In this document: positions 52,243-60,622 of the stretch, in pieces
How the letters are laid out: the number at the start of each line of letters is the position of its first letter
Numbering within the stretch: position 1 is the first letter of the stretch
NCBI RefSeq assembly: GCF_002304005.1
Contig: NZ_MRCQ01000008.1
Span: forward strand, 1 to 64,000
Direction of reading: 5' to 3'
Source of the DNA: Flavobacterium sp. ACN6
Lineage (GTDB): Bacteria > Bacteroidota > Bacteroidia > Flavobacteriales > Flavobacteriaceae
DNA length: 64,000 nucleotides
The notes under the pieces: generated by a model
What the model was told of the DNA's origin: nothing
Databases searched by the model: none
What the model saw: the letters and a program-made list of their open reading frames with translations, nothing else
Made by a program: the position numbers and the translations under genes

Positions 52243-52262
52243 AGAAACTAAAAAACCAAACG

Positions 52263-53258
52263 ATGAAAATTATAAAATGGGGAATTATAGGCTGTGGTAA
52301 TGTAACCGAAGTAAAAAGCGGACCCGCTTTTCAGAAAGCACCAAATTCTGCTTTAGTTGCCGTGATGCGAAGAGATGCTGCCCTTGCAGAAGATTATGCC
52401 AAACGCCATAACGTACCAAAATGGTATTCAAATGCTGCAGATTTAATCAATGATCCAGAAGTTGATGCGGTTTATATTGCTACTCCTCCATCTTCTCATA
52501 AAGAATATACGATTTTATGCGCCAAAGCAGGAAAACCTGTTTATGTTGAAAAACCAATGGCATTGACTTTTGAAGAATGTAATGAAATGATCAGCGTCTG
52601 CAAAGAACATAATGTTCCTTTGTTTGTTGCTTACTACAGAAGGGCTTTACCACGTTTTTTAAAAATAAAAGAAATAATTGACCAAGGAAAATTAGGAACT
52701 ATAAGACATGTAGACAGTGTTTTATATCATCCTTTTGAATCTCGTTACGATGATGAAATCAATTTGCCTTGGACAGTACTGCCTCACATTTCAGGCGGGG
52801 GAATTTTTGTTGATTTAGCTTGCCACACTCTAGATTTTCTGGATTTTGTTTTAGGTCCGATAAAATCTGTTCGTGGTCATGCCACTTCCCAATTACAAGC
52901 TTATCCTGCTGAAGATGCGGTTTCGATGTCCTTTTTATTTGAAAATGGAATCCACGGATCTGGTTTATGGAATTTCGCCAGTTTTGAACGTTATGATAAT
53001 ACAGATATTGTGGGTGATAAAGGTAAAATCTCTTTTTCCACATTCGGAAATGATCCCATTCATATTCAATATGCAGATGGCGAAAAAGAAAGTATTACTA
53101 TAGAAAATCCATTACACATTCAGCAGCCGTTTGTGGAAACGGTAATGGCGGAGCTTTTAGGTAAAGAGGGCGCTTCTGCTTCTAAAGGAACTTCTGGAGC
53201 AAGAACTACTTGGGTTATTGATGAAGTTTTGAAGGAGTTTAGAGGGGCTTCAAAATAA
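52263..53258 (+). CDS. Gfo/Idh/MocA family NAD(P)-dependent oxidoreductase
   Basis: A 331-residue cytosolic dehydrogenase acting on sugars or sugar-like alcohols. The Rossmann start is IIGCGNVTEVKSGPAF, followed by YIATPPSSH, the EKP motif in VYVEKPMALT (catalytic lysine about residue 97) and the C-terminal domain with LPHISGGGIFVDLACHTLDFLDF. The substrate cannot be told from sequence. It stands alone between repeat elements, with a -7 promoter element just upstream. Confidence 0.93.
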   Translation: MKIIKWGIIGCGNVTEVKSGPAFQKAPNSALVAVMRRDAALAEDYAKRHNVPKWYSNAADLINDPEVDAVYIATPPSSHKEYTILCAKAGKPVYVEKPMALTFEECNEMISVCKEHNVPLFVAYYRRALPRFLKIKEIIDQGKLGTIRHVDSVLYHPFESRYDDEINLPWTVLPHISGGGIFVDLACHTLDFLDFVLGPIKSVRGHATSQLQAYPAEDAVSMSFLFENGIHGSGLWNFASFERYDNTDIVGDKGKISFSTFGNDPIHIQYADGEKESITIENPLHIQQPFVETVMAELLGKEGASASKGTSGARTTWVIDEVLKEFRGASK

Positions 53259-53273
53259 TATTATTTGACAATT

Positions 53274-53375
53274 TTGTCATCCTGAAGAAGGAAGGATCAC
53301 ACTAGAAGCTCGACAAAGATTGACGACTTTGATTATGGAGTTTTATGTGTGATCCTTCCTTCGCCAGGATGACAA
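53274..53375. repeat. Dispersed palindrome, family C (TTGTCATCCTG type)
   Basis: A 29-base arm at 53274-53302 (TTGTCATCCTG...GGATCACAC) matches the reverse complement of 53347-53375 at 27 of 29 positions, with a 44-base loop. I remember near-identical elements in other Flavobacterium genomes. It is the only copy in this window. Confidence 0.9.
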
Positions 53376-53386
53376 GAAGCTTAAAA

Positions 53387-53424
53387 AAAAGAGGATATTC
53401 TTAACGAATATCCTCTTTTTTTTT
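53387..53424. terminator. Terminator
   Basis: Stem AAAAGAGGATATTC / GAATATCCTCTTTT with loop TTAAC and a long T run, between convergent genes ending at 53258 and 53445. Confidence 0.92.
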
Positions 53425-53444
53425 AAACTATAAAAAGTTATATA

Positions 53445-54374
53445 TTAAAGGCTGTATTTTAGACCTAAAGTCAAACCTAAACCAGAGATTCCAACATAAG
53501 AACTTAATTCGTCCATTGGTTTTGTTGCATCAACACCATTTGGGTTTGTTGTAGCATTATTTGAATTCACATTCAAACCATCTCTATAATTAGTATGAAT
53601 TTGAGCTGTAGTTCTGGTTGCTAATGCATCATTGCCATTAACTGTAAATTCAGTTGTTTCTTTTGTTTTACCATGCACAGTAAAGTTTCTGTATTCTAAT
53701 TCGGCGAAAGCAGAAATATGCTTACCTAATTTATATGAGGTACCTAAGCCTGCAGTGAATCCTAAAGTTGGATTTGGTTTTACTTTATCTACACTATGAA
53801 CTTGTCCAAAAACTGGTGCACCAGTACTTGGATTTACTCCAACTGGAGCAACGGCATCTGTTGTAATTTCTAAATCTCCATGAACAGGAACTAAAACTCC
53901 AACTTTAGTGTAAGGCTCAAAACCGTGAGATTCTCCTAAAAACATAACGATTGCAGGTGCTAAATCAAATGCGGTAATTTGTCCTACTGATTTAAAATTA
54001 TAAGTTCCAGATGCGGGAATATACGGAACATCAGAAATCGTTTCAGCCATAGTTTTATCATGACTAGTATAATAATTAATTCCTAATTCTACTCCTAAAC
54101 GTACAGAAAAACGGTAACCCGCAGTAATTCCAGTTCTAAAACCTTGACCAAATGAACCAGTAACACTTTCTTCAGAAACCAATTGGCCTCCTACATAAGT
54201 TTTACGCAATGCATCTTTCCCTCCAACAGTCGGAAATTCTGTTGAAGCTGTTTGGTTAAAATAAGATCCACCCAATTTAAAGTACCAGCTTTCTGGCTTA
54301 TCTGCTTTTTCTGTTTGCGCCATTGTGGCCATAGAGCAAACTAATAGTCCTAATAAAAATAGGTTCTTTTTCAT
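53445..54374 (-). CDS. Outer-membrane beta-barrel protein
   Basis: A 309-residue protein with a signal peptide (MKKNLFLLGLLVCSMATMAQ) and alternating strands typical of OmpA-like or OmpW-like barrels in Bacteroidota (WYFKLGGSYFNQ, RTGITAGYRFSVRLGVELGINYYTSHD, LDLTI-like turns, GLGTSYKLGKHISAFAELEYRN). It ends in the aromatic-terminated strand GLTLGLKYSL. Two long polar loops (about 60-80 and 225-280) would be surface-exposed. There are no peptidoglycan-binding or plug domains. The role is structural or unknown. A -7 promoter element TAAATTTG lies 24 bases before the ATG. Confidence 0.82.
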   Translation of the reverse strand: MKKNLFLLGLLVCSMATMAQTEKADKPESWYFKLGGSYFNQTASTEFPTVGGKDALRKTYVGGQLVSEESVTGSFGQGFRTGITAGYRFSVRLGVELGINYYTSHDKTMAETISDVPYIPASGTYNFKSVGQITAFDLAPAIVMFLGESHGFEPYTKVGVLVPVHGDLEITTDAVAPVGVNPSTGAPVFGQVHSVDKVKPNPTLGFTAGLGTSYKLGKHISAFAELEYRNFTVHGKTKETTEFTVNGNDALATRTTAQIHTNYRDGLNVNSNNATTNPNGVDATKPMDELSSYVGISGLGLTLGLKYSL

Positions 54375-54397
54375 AATTCTTATTTAATTAATTTATA

Positions 54398-54405
54398 CAA
54401 ATTTA
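54398..54405 (-). promoter_or_regulatory. -7 element for the outer-membrane barrel gene
   Basis: TAAATTTG on the minus strand, 24 bases upstream of the ATG. Confidence 0.5.
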
Positions 54406-54552
54406 GAATATTTTAACATATTCTTACATTCTGTAAAGTTAGACTTAGAACGAAATCGTTGTAATTTTGGGCAATATTACTAAAAATCTATTATGCATGC
54501 ATATTTTTAACATTAAAATTTTACATACTCTTAAATTTTAACTGTTAAATTT

Positions 54553-57500
54553 TTAGTTCAATTTAAAATTAATCTGCATTTTTTCTAATTCCTGCAATAA
54601 TTCGGTTGAAATCCTCACTTTTAAGCGACGGCTCGGCATGCTTAATTTGGTAACTACCTTTATTTCTTCAACCTCATTTACCTCTTGTACTTTTGTACTT
54701 TCTAGTACTGCATCTTCATTCTCATTTTCATCTTCAAAAACAGCGTCATCAACTTCAAAATCAGTTGGTGTTTCTACCTCAACCAAGCGTTTTATATTTT
54801 CTAATTCCATGATTTCAAAAGTCACAGAATTATCTCCTTTATATTCGTTAAATAAATGACTCAGCTTATGAATAAATTCTGCCTGAAGATCTTTAATATT
54901 CAATAACAAAATTAGTTTTTTAGCGAAAGCTTCTAAAATATCCTGCAGTTGTCGTATCTCTACAAACTGCATTCTCGGATCAGATTTTTTACCTGTATCA
55001 TGATTTACCCATCCATCTTTAATTAAGATTTTCAGGAATGCAAAATTATTCTGAATCAAGAAATGGCGGAATTTAAGGTATTCTTCACCAAAAATCTTAA
55101 ATTCAAAACTTTCATCATATCCTTCCAGATTAAATACTGCCCAGCCTTTTCCGTTTTTGGCTACACGATGCTGTACGTTATTAATAATTCCAGCGAAGTT
55201 TAGATTTTTACCTACATATTCATTCATACTTTTTAATGATTCCAATCGGGCATTACAGAAGTATTTCATCTCAAATCTAAAATCATCCAGAGGATGTCCA
55301 GAAATATAAATCCCGACAACTTCTTTTTCTTTCGCTAGTTTTTCCATTGTACTCCAGTCTTCACAAGGAGGCACAACTGGCTCTGCAATTTGTACTTCAC
55401 TAGTTTCTCCAAATAAACTTACCTGAGAGGAGTTTTCATTTTCCTGAAACTTCGATCCGTAACGCATCGCTTTTTCATAAAACGTTATTCCGTCTCCATC
55501 ATCGTGGAAATATTGCGCTCTTGTAGTTCCTTCAAATGAATCGAAACCACCCGCAAGTGCTAAGTTTTCTATCGCTTTTTTATTGGCCGCACGTAAGTCA
55601 ATTCGCTTTGCTAAGTCAAAAATAGATTTATATCTGCCGTCTTTTCTATTTTCTACAATAGTTTCTACGGCTCCAGAACCAACTCCTTTAATCGCTCCCA
55701 TTCCGAAACGAACGGCATAATCATCGTTTACAGTAAATTTATAGTACGATTCGTTTACGTCTGGTCCCAAAACTTGCAATCCCATACGTTTACATTCTTC
55801 CATGAAAAATGATACCTGTTTAATATCATTCATATTATTCGAAAGAACCGCCGCCATATATTCGGCAGGATAATGTGCTTTAAGATATGCTGTTTGATAA
55901 GCAATCCAGGCATAACAAGTAGAGTGCGATTTGTTGAAGGCATAACTCGCAAAGGCCTCCCAGTCTTTCCAGATTTTCTCCAGTACTTTTGCGTCGTGGC
56001 CTTTTGCTGAAGCCTGTTCCACAAACTTAGGCTTCATTTTATCTAGTACATCTTTTTGCTTCTTACCCATCGCTTTACGCAAAACGTCGGCCTCACCCTT
56101 AGTAAATCCTGCCAAAGACTGAGACAAAAGCATTACCTGCTCTTGGTAAACTGTAATTCCATAGGTTTCCGATAAATATTCCGCACAGGCATCTAAATCG
56201 TATTTGATTTCTTCGTCACCATTTTTTCTTCGAACGAAAGAAGGAATATACTCCAAAGGTCCTGGACGATAAAGTGCATTCATGGCAATTAAATCTCCAA
56301 AAACCGTCGGTTTCAGATCTTTCATGTATTTCTGCATTCCAGGCGACTCATATTGGAAGATCCCAACGGTTTCACCTCTTTGGAAAAGCGCGTACGTTTC
56401 TTCATCATCAATTGGAAAAGTATCTGGATCCAAATCAATATTGGTTCTGTATTTTACCAGTTTTACGGTATCTTTTATCAGCGTAAGGGTCTTCAGACCC
56501 AAGAAGTCCATTTTAAGCAGTCCGGCACTTTCTGCAACCGAGTTGTCAAACTGCGTTACATATAAATCAGAGTCTTTTGCGGTAGTTACAGGAACATAAT
56601 TCGTAATATCCGACGGCGTAATGATAACCCCGCAGGCGTGAATTCCAGTGTTACGCATTGATCCCTCAAGGATTTTTGCCTGCTGAATGGTTTCTCCTGC
56701 CAAATCATCTTCATTGGCAATCGCGATTAATTCTTTTACATTTTCAAATTCGTCAGAACGAAGGGCTTTTTTGACCTCTTCTTCACTCTCCGAAATAAAA
56801 CGCGCCAGATTCCATTTTGACGGCATCATTCCTGGAATCAACTTTGCAATTCTATCTGCTTCAAATAATGGTAAATCCAGTACACGCGCCGTATCACGAA
56901 TCGCCGATTTAGTTGCCATTTTACCATAAGTGATGATCTGTGCCACCTGTTTTTGACCGTATTTATTGATTACATAATCCATTACACGACCACGACCCTC
57001 ATCATCAAAGTCGATATCAATATCGGGCATGGATACACGGTCAGGATTTAGGAAACGCTCAAAAAGTAAATCATATTTAATCGGGTCAATATTGGTAATT
57101 CCAAGGCAATACGCAACGGCAGAACCCGCTGCAGATCCACGGCCAGGACCTACCGATACATCCATTTTTCTTGCCTCGGCAATGAAATCCTGTACAATCA
57201 AAAAGTAACCCGGATATCCAGAGTTTGAAATCGTTAACAATTCAAAATCCAAACGTTCCTGAATCGATTCTGTAATTTCGCCATATCTTCTTTTTGCACC
57301 TTCCATAGTAAGATGGCGCAAATATTTATTTTCACCTCTAACACCTCCGTCAGCTTCATCTTCAGCAACAAAAAATTCTTCGGGAATATCAAATTTAGGA
57401 AGCAATACATCACGATAAAGCGAATATCCTTCCACTTTATCAATAACTTCCTGAATGTTGATAATGGCTTCTGGAAGATCGGCAAAGAGTTTTTTCATCT

Positions 57501-59088
57501 CTTCTTCCGACTTGAAATAATATTCCTGATTTGGAAGTCCGTAACGATAACCGCGCCCGCGTCCAATAGGTGTTGCCTGCTTTTCACCGTCTTTTACACA
57601 AAGTAAAATATCGTGCGCATTGGCATCTTCTTTCTTTAAATAATACGTATTATTCGTGGCAATTAATTTGACACTATGTTTTTGTGAAAACTCAATCAGG
57701 GTTTTGTTTACACGATTTTCATCTTCCTGATTGTGGCGCATTACTTCTAAATAGAAATCTTCGCCAAATTGTTCTTTCCACCAAATCAAAGCTTCTTCGG
57801 CTTGGTTTTCACCGATGTTCAGAATTTTACTCGGAATCTCTCCGTATAAATTCCCAGACAAAACCATTATATCTCCTTTGTATTTTTCGACAATATTTTT
57901 GTCAATCCTCGGAACATAATAAAATCCTTCGGTGTAAGCAATCGAAGCCATTTTAGCCAGATTATGATAACCTGCTTTGTTTTTAGCCATTAAAACAACC
58001 TGATATCCGTTGTCTTTTTTGCTTTTATCCAAATGGTTTTCACAAATATTAAATTCGCAGCCTACAATAGGTTTTACTTCAGTTTCTGTTGGTTCTTCTC
58101 CAGCTTCAACCAAAGCTTTGTTTTTTCCAGATGCCGCTTTATTGTGATTCATAACGGCACTCACAAAGTGAAAAGCCCCCATCATGTTTCCAGTATCGGT
58201 CATTGCCACAGCCGGCATTCCGTTTTTGGCCGCTGCTGCGACAATATTTCCAATTCCAATAGTAGATTGCAGAACCGAAAACTGCGTATGATTGTGCAAA
58301 TGCGCAAATTTAGCTGCTTTAAAATCTGCTTTATCAGATTCTGAAACTACAGTCTGCTGATCATCTGATTGTAAAGCTTTAAGCTGTTCTCTGATTTTAT
58401 CAGAAGCCGCTTTTAAATTGATATGCTTTAATCCGATTAATGGAAATTCCTGTGGATTTCTATCTTGAAATTCTTTAAAATATTCCTTCGGAACGTCTAG
58501 TTCTTCTTTTGTAAAAACTTCTCTTCTAACCAATTCTAAGAAACAACGCGTAGTTGCCTCAACGTCGGCAGTTGCGTTGTGCGCTTCCGCGAAAGGTTTA
58601 TCGAAAAGATAGCTATGTAATTCTGTTAACGTTGGAAGTTTAAATCTTCCTCCACGACCTCCAGGAAGTTGCAATAATGAAGCCGTAACTTCGGTACAAG
58701 TATCTAAAACTGGCATTGAACTCATTTGAGATTCCACTCCCATTCTATGAAACTCAGCTCCCATAATATTAACGTCGAATCCTAAATTCTGACCAACGAT
58801 AAATTTGGTTTTGCTTAAAACTATGTTGAATTTCTCCAGAACTTCGGCCAGCGAAATTCCATCGGCTTCGGCCAATTCAGTTGAGATTCCGTGAATACGT
58901 TCGGCATCATACGGAATATTAAATCCGTCTGGTTTTACTAAATAATCCTGATGCTCGATAAGCTGTCCCATTTCGTCATGGAGCTGCCATGCGATCTGAA
59001 TACAGCGAGGCCAGTTATCAGAATCAGTTATTGGGGCATCCCAGCGTTTTGGTAATCCGGTTGTTTCGGTATCGAATATTAAATACAT
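54553..59088 (-). CDS. dnaE: DNA polymerase III alpha subunit with N-terminal exonuclease
   Basis: A 1511-residue replicative polymerase. The N-terminal 200 residues form a DEDDh exonuclease (IFDTETTGLP, then HNATADVEATTRCF), a DnaQ-like proofreader fused to the polymerase, as is usual in Bacteroidota. A PHP domain follows (FAHLHNHTQFSVLQ, about 268), then the polymerase core with PDIDIDFDDEGRGRV (catalytic aspartates) and GPGRGSAAGS, the helix-hairpin-helix region, and an OB-fold (NFAGIINNVQHR). The C-terminus is acidic. ATG 59088 starts MYLIFDTETTG, the natural exonuclease start; five codons upstream are discarded. Length is normal for the fused type. Confidence 0.97.
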   Translation of the reverse strand: MYLIFDTETTGLPKRWDAPITDSDNWPRCIQIAWQLHDEMGQLIEHQDYLVKPDGFNIPYDAERIHGISTELAEADGISLAEVLEKFNIVLSKTKFIVGQNLGFDVNIMGAEFHRMGVESQMSSMPVLDTCTEVTASLLQLPGGRGGRFKLPTLTELHSYLFDKPFAEAHNATADVEATTRCFLELVRREVFTKEELDVPKEYFKEFQDRNPQEFPLIGLKHINLKAASDKIREQLKALQSDDQQTVVSESDKADFKAAKFAHLHNHTQFSVLQSTIGIGNIVAAAAKNGMPAVAMTDTGNMMGAFHFVSAVMNHNKAASGKNKALVEAGEEPTETEVKPIVGCEFNICENHLDKSKKDNGYQVVLMAKNKAGYHNLAKMASIAYTEGFYYVPRIDKNIVEKYKGDIMVLSGNLYGEIPSKILNIGENQAEEALIWWKEQFGEDFYLEVMRHNQEDENRVNKTLIEFSQKHSVKLIATNNTYYLKKEDANAHDILLCVKDGEKQATPIGRGRGYRYGLPNQEYYFKSEEEMKKLFADLPEAIINIQEVIDKVEGYSLYRDVLLPKFDIPEEFFVAEDEADGGVRGENKYLRHLTMEGAKRRYGEITESIQERLDFELLTISNSGYPGYFLIVQDFIAEARKMDVSVGPGRGSAAGSAVAYCLGITNIDPIKYDLLFERFLNPDRVSMPDIDIDFDDEGRGRVMDYVINKYGQKQVAQIITYGKMATKSAIRDTARVLDLPLFEADRIAKLIPGMMPSKWNLARFISESEEEVKKALRSDEFENVKELIAIANEDDLAGETIQQAKILEGSMRNTGIHACGVIITPSDITNYVPVTTAKDSDLYVTQFDNSVAESAGLLKMDFLGLKTLTLIKDTVKLVKYRTNIDLDPDTFPIDDEETYALFQRGETVGIFQYESPGMQKYMKDLKPTVFGDLIAMNALYRPGPLEYIPSFVRRKNGDEEIKYDLDACAEYLSETYGITVYQEQVMLLSQSLAGFTKGEADVLRKAMGKKQKDVLDKMKPKFVEQASAKGHDAKVLEKIWKDWEAFASYAFNKSHSTCYAWIAYQTAYLKAHYPAEYMAAVLSNNMNDIKQVSFFMEECKRMGLQVLGPDVNESYYKFTVNDDYAVRFGMGAIKGVGSGAVETIVENRKDGRYKSIFDLAKRIDLRAANKKAIENLALAGGFDSFEGTTRAQYFHDDGDGITFYEKAMRYGSKFQENENSSQVSLFGETSEVQIAEPVVPPCEDWSTMEKLAKEKEVVGIYISGHPLDDFRFEMKYFCNARLESLKSMNEYVGKNLNFAGIINNVQHRVAKNGKGWAVFNLEGYDESFEFKIFGEEYLKFRHFLIQNNFAFLKILIKDGWVNHDTGKKSDPRMQFVEIRQLQDILEAFAKKLILLLNIKDLQAEFIHKLSHLFNEYKGDNSVTFEIMELENIKRLVEVETPTDFEVDDAVFEDENENEDAVLESTKVQEVNEVEEIKVVTKLSMPSRRLKVRISTELLQELEKMQINFKLN

Positions 59089-59502
59089 AGAGTTAAATAA
59101 CAAAAATTAAAGCTCCAAATTCCAATTTTTTCAATGTAAACATTTGATTAAATGGAGGATAAAAAAATGTTTTATAGAAAATGGAGGAGGTTCAAATTTA
59201 CGCTTTTTTTGGAGATAGAAAATGGATAAATCAAGTATTATTATATTATTATATCATTATTTCCAAAGGGAATACCTGTTAAATTTTTATTAAAATAAAT
59301 AATGTCTTTTTAATTTTCTTTTTTACATTTATAAAGGCTATCTATTCAAAAGTAAATTAAAGGTTCAAACAAGTAATAAAAGGAACAAAAAAACTTGTTA
59401 ATTTTATGTTAAAAAACTTTAAGTAAGATTTTTTTTAGATTTCTTTACTACGCTTTATGCTGTATAGAAAATATCTAATAAATAATCATTAAAACCAAAA
59501 TT
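59089..59502. other. Intergenic gap between divergent genes
   Basis: 414 bases of AT-rich sequence that must hold the promoters of dnaE and the peptide cassette. I see no full TAnnTTTG element, palindrome or frame of note in it. Confidence 0.5.
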
Positions 59503-59757
59503 ATGAAAAAATTAATTATGTTATCAGTACTAGGATTTATGGCTACAGGAATGTACGCAAGTAATAATATAGAAAAAGCTAATAAAATTAACCTAGTAGA
59601 AAAAAAAGAAGTTAAGCAAGAACTAAATACACAATTAACAGCAGTTTTTATGATTAAAATAACAGTGAATTGCGAAGATGGATCTTCCTATACTTTGTCA
59701 TGTGATAGTTGTTCATCTCAACAATTAGCTAATGCAGCATGGGCTCTTTGTAACTAA
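59503..59757 (+). CDS. Small secreted cysteine-containing peptide
   Basis: An 84-residue protein of no recognised family. It has a signal peptide (MKKLIMLSVLGFMATGMYA), a charged, Lys/Glu-rich middle (about 22-45, leader-like) and a compact C-terminal part with four cysteines at residues 57, 67, 70 and 83 (NCEDGSSYTLSCDSCSS and the end WALCN). The C-terminal piece could form two disulfides. It is the first gene of a three-gene cassette with a GLPGLI protein (72 bases on) and a TonB-receptor-like barrel. I infer a secreted peptide handled by those two proteins; bacteriocin, signal or structural roles are all open. Confidence 0.75.
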   Translation: MKKLIMLSVLGFMATGMYASNNIEKANKINLVEKKEVKQELNTQLTAVFMIKITVNCEDGSSYTLSCDSCSSQQLANAAWALCN

Positions 59758-59829
59758 AACTATTCTAATAAACTTGAAACTAAAAGTTTGTTAACAAATT
59801 AAAAAAAACAGCATAAAGCTTTCTAAAAA

Positions 59830-60621
59830 ATGAAAAAAATATTATTCTTTCTAGCTCTTCTAAATTTTTTAACAAGTACCTCTCAAAATAAAGGAATCGT
59901 TTATTATGGTCACATTGAAAGTCCAGGAAAAGGCGGCCCTGTAGGGTTAGATTTTAATTCCTACCTAGTGTTTGATAAAAGCCAATCTTATTACGTAACA
60001 GCCAAAGATTCTTTAGAAAATGAAACAAACATTGAAAACCAAAAAATTAAAAAAATAGATGGTCAAATAACAGAAATCTATCTTGGAAAACATACACTTG
60101 AACAAGGAAAACAAGTTTATTACAATCGAGAAAAAGACAGCATTTGGTGGAATAAAAAATACCAGAGACCAGTTTACGGAGTTGAAAAAAGGACTGAAAT
60201 TCCTTGGAAACTAATTAATGAATCAAAAAAAATTGGTAATTTACTTTGTAAAAAAGCAACCGGAACATTCAGAGGAAGAGAATATACGGCTTGGTATTCA
60301 ACAGAAATTCCGCTTCCCTATGGGCCATGGAAACTTCAAGGTTTGCCTGGACTAATTTTAGAAGCATATGATACAAATAAAGAATTATACATCTATTTTA
60401 AATCTGTGGAATATCCAGTGAAAAAAAATATTGGCTTGCATCCACTTACTAAAACTAAAGACGATAAAGACTTAAAATGGATATCACTAAATGAATATAA
60501 TGAATTATTGAAGGCAACTGTTGAAAAAGGCAAAACAAAAGCCATACTTATGGCAAAGGAATATGGCGTAAATGTACAATCTGGAGAAATGAAAGATATT
60601 AGTATAGAGATATTTGATTAA
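59830..60621 (+). CDS. GLPGLI family protein
   Basis: A 263-residue exported protein (signal peptide MKKILFFLALLNFLTSTSQ). It shows the family hallmark GPWKLQGLPGLILEAYD, with GLPGLI at 171-176. Typical flanking strands are ..ITEIYLGKHTLEQGK, CKKATGTFRGREYTAWYSTEIP and ..LYIYFKSVEYP. The family is known in Bacteroidota, generally next to TonB-type outer-membrane proteins, and has no proven function. Here the peptide gene precedes it, and the barrel gene starts two bases after its stop, so all three are one operon. It probably lies in the periplasm. Confidence 0.93.
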   Translation: MKKILFFLALLNFLTSTSQNKGIVYYGHIESPGKGGPVGLDFNSYLVFDKSQSYYVTAKDSLENETNIENQKIKKIDGQITEIYLGKHTLEQGKQVYYNREKDSIWWNKKYQRPVYGVEKRTEIPWKLINESKKIGNLLCKKATGTFRGREYTAWYSTEIPLPYGPWKLQGLPGLILEAYDTNKELYIYFKSVEYPVKKNIGLHPLTKTKDDKDLKWISLNEYNELLKATVEKGKTKAILMAKEYGVNVQSGEMKDISIEIFD

Positions 60622-60622
60622 A

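Noticed and set aside
54553..59088. Fusion of exonuclease and DnaE as a novelty
   Set aside because: This arrangement is standard in Bacteroidota; likewise the MurF-racemase fusion at 42792-45260.
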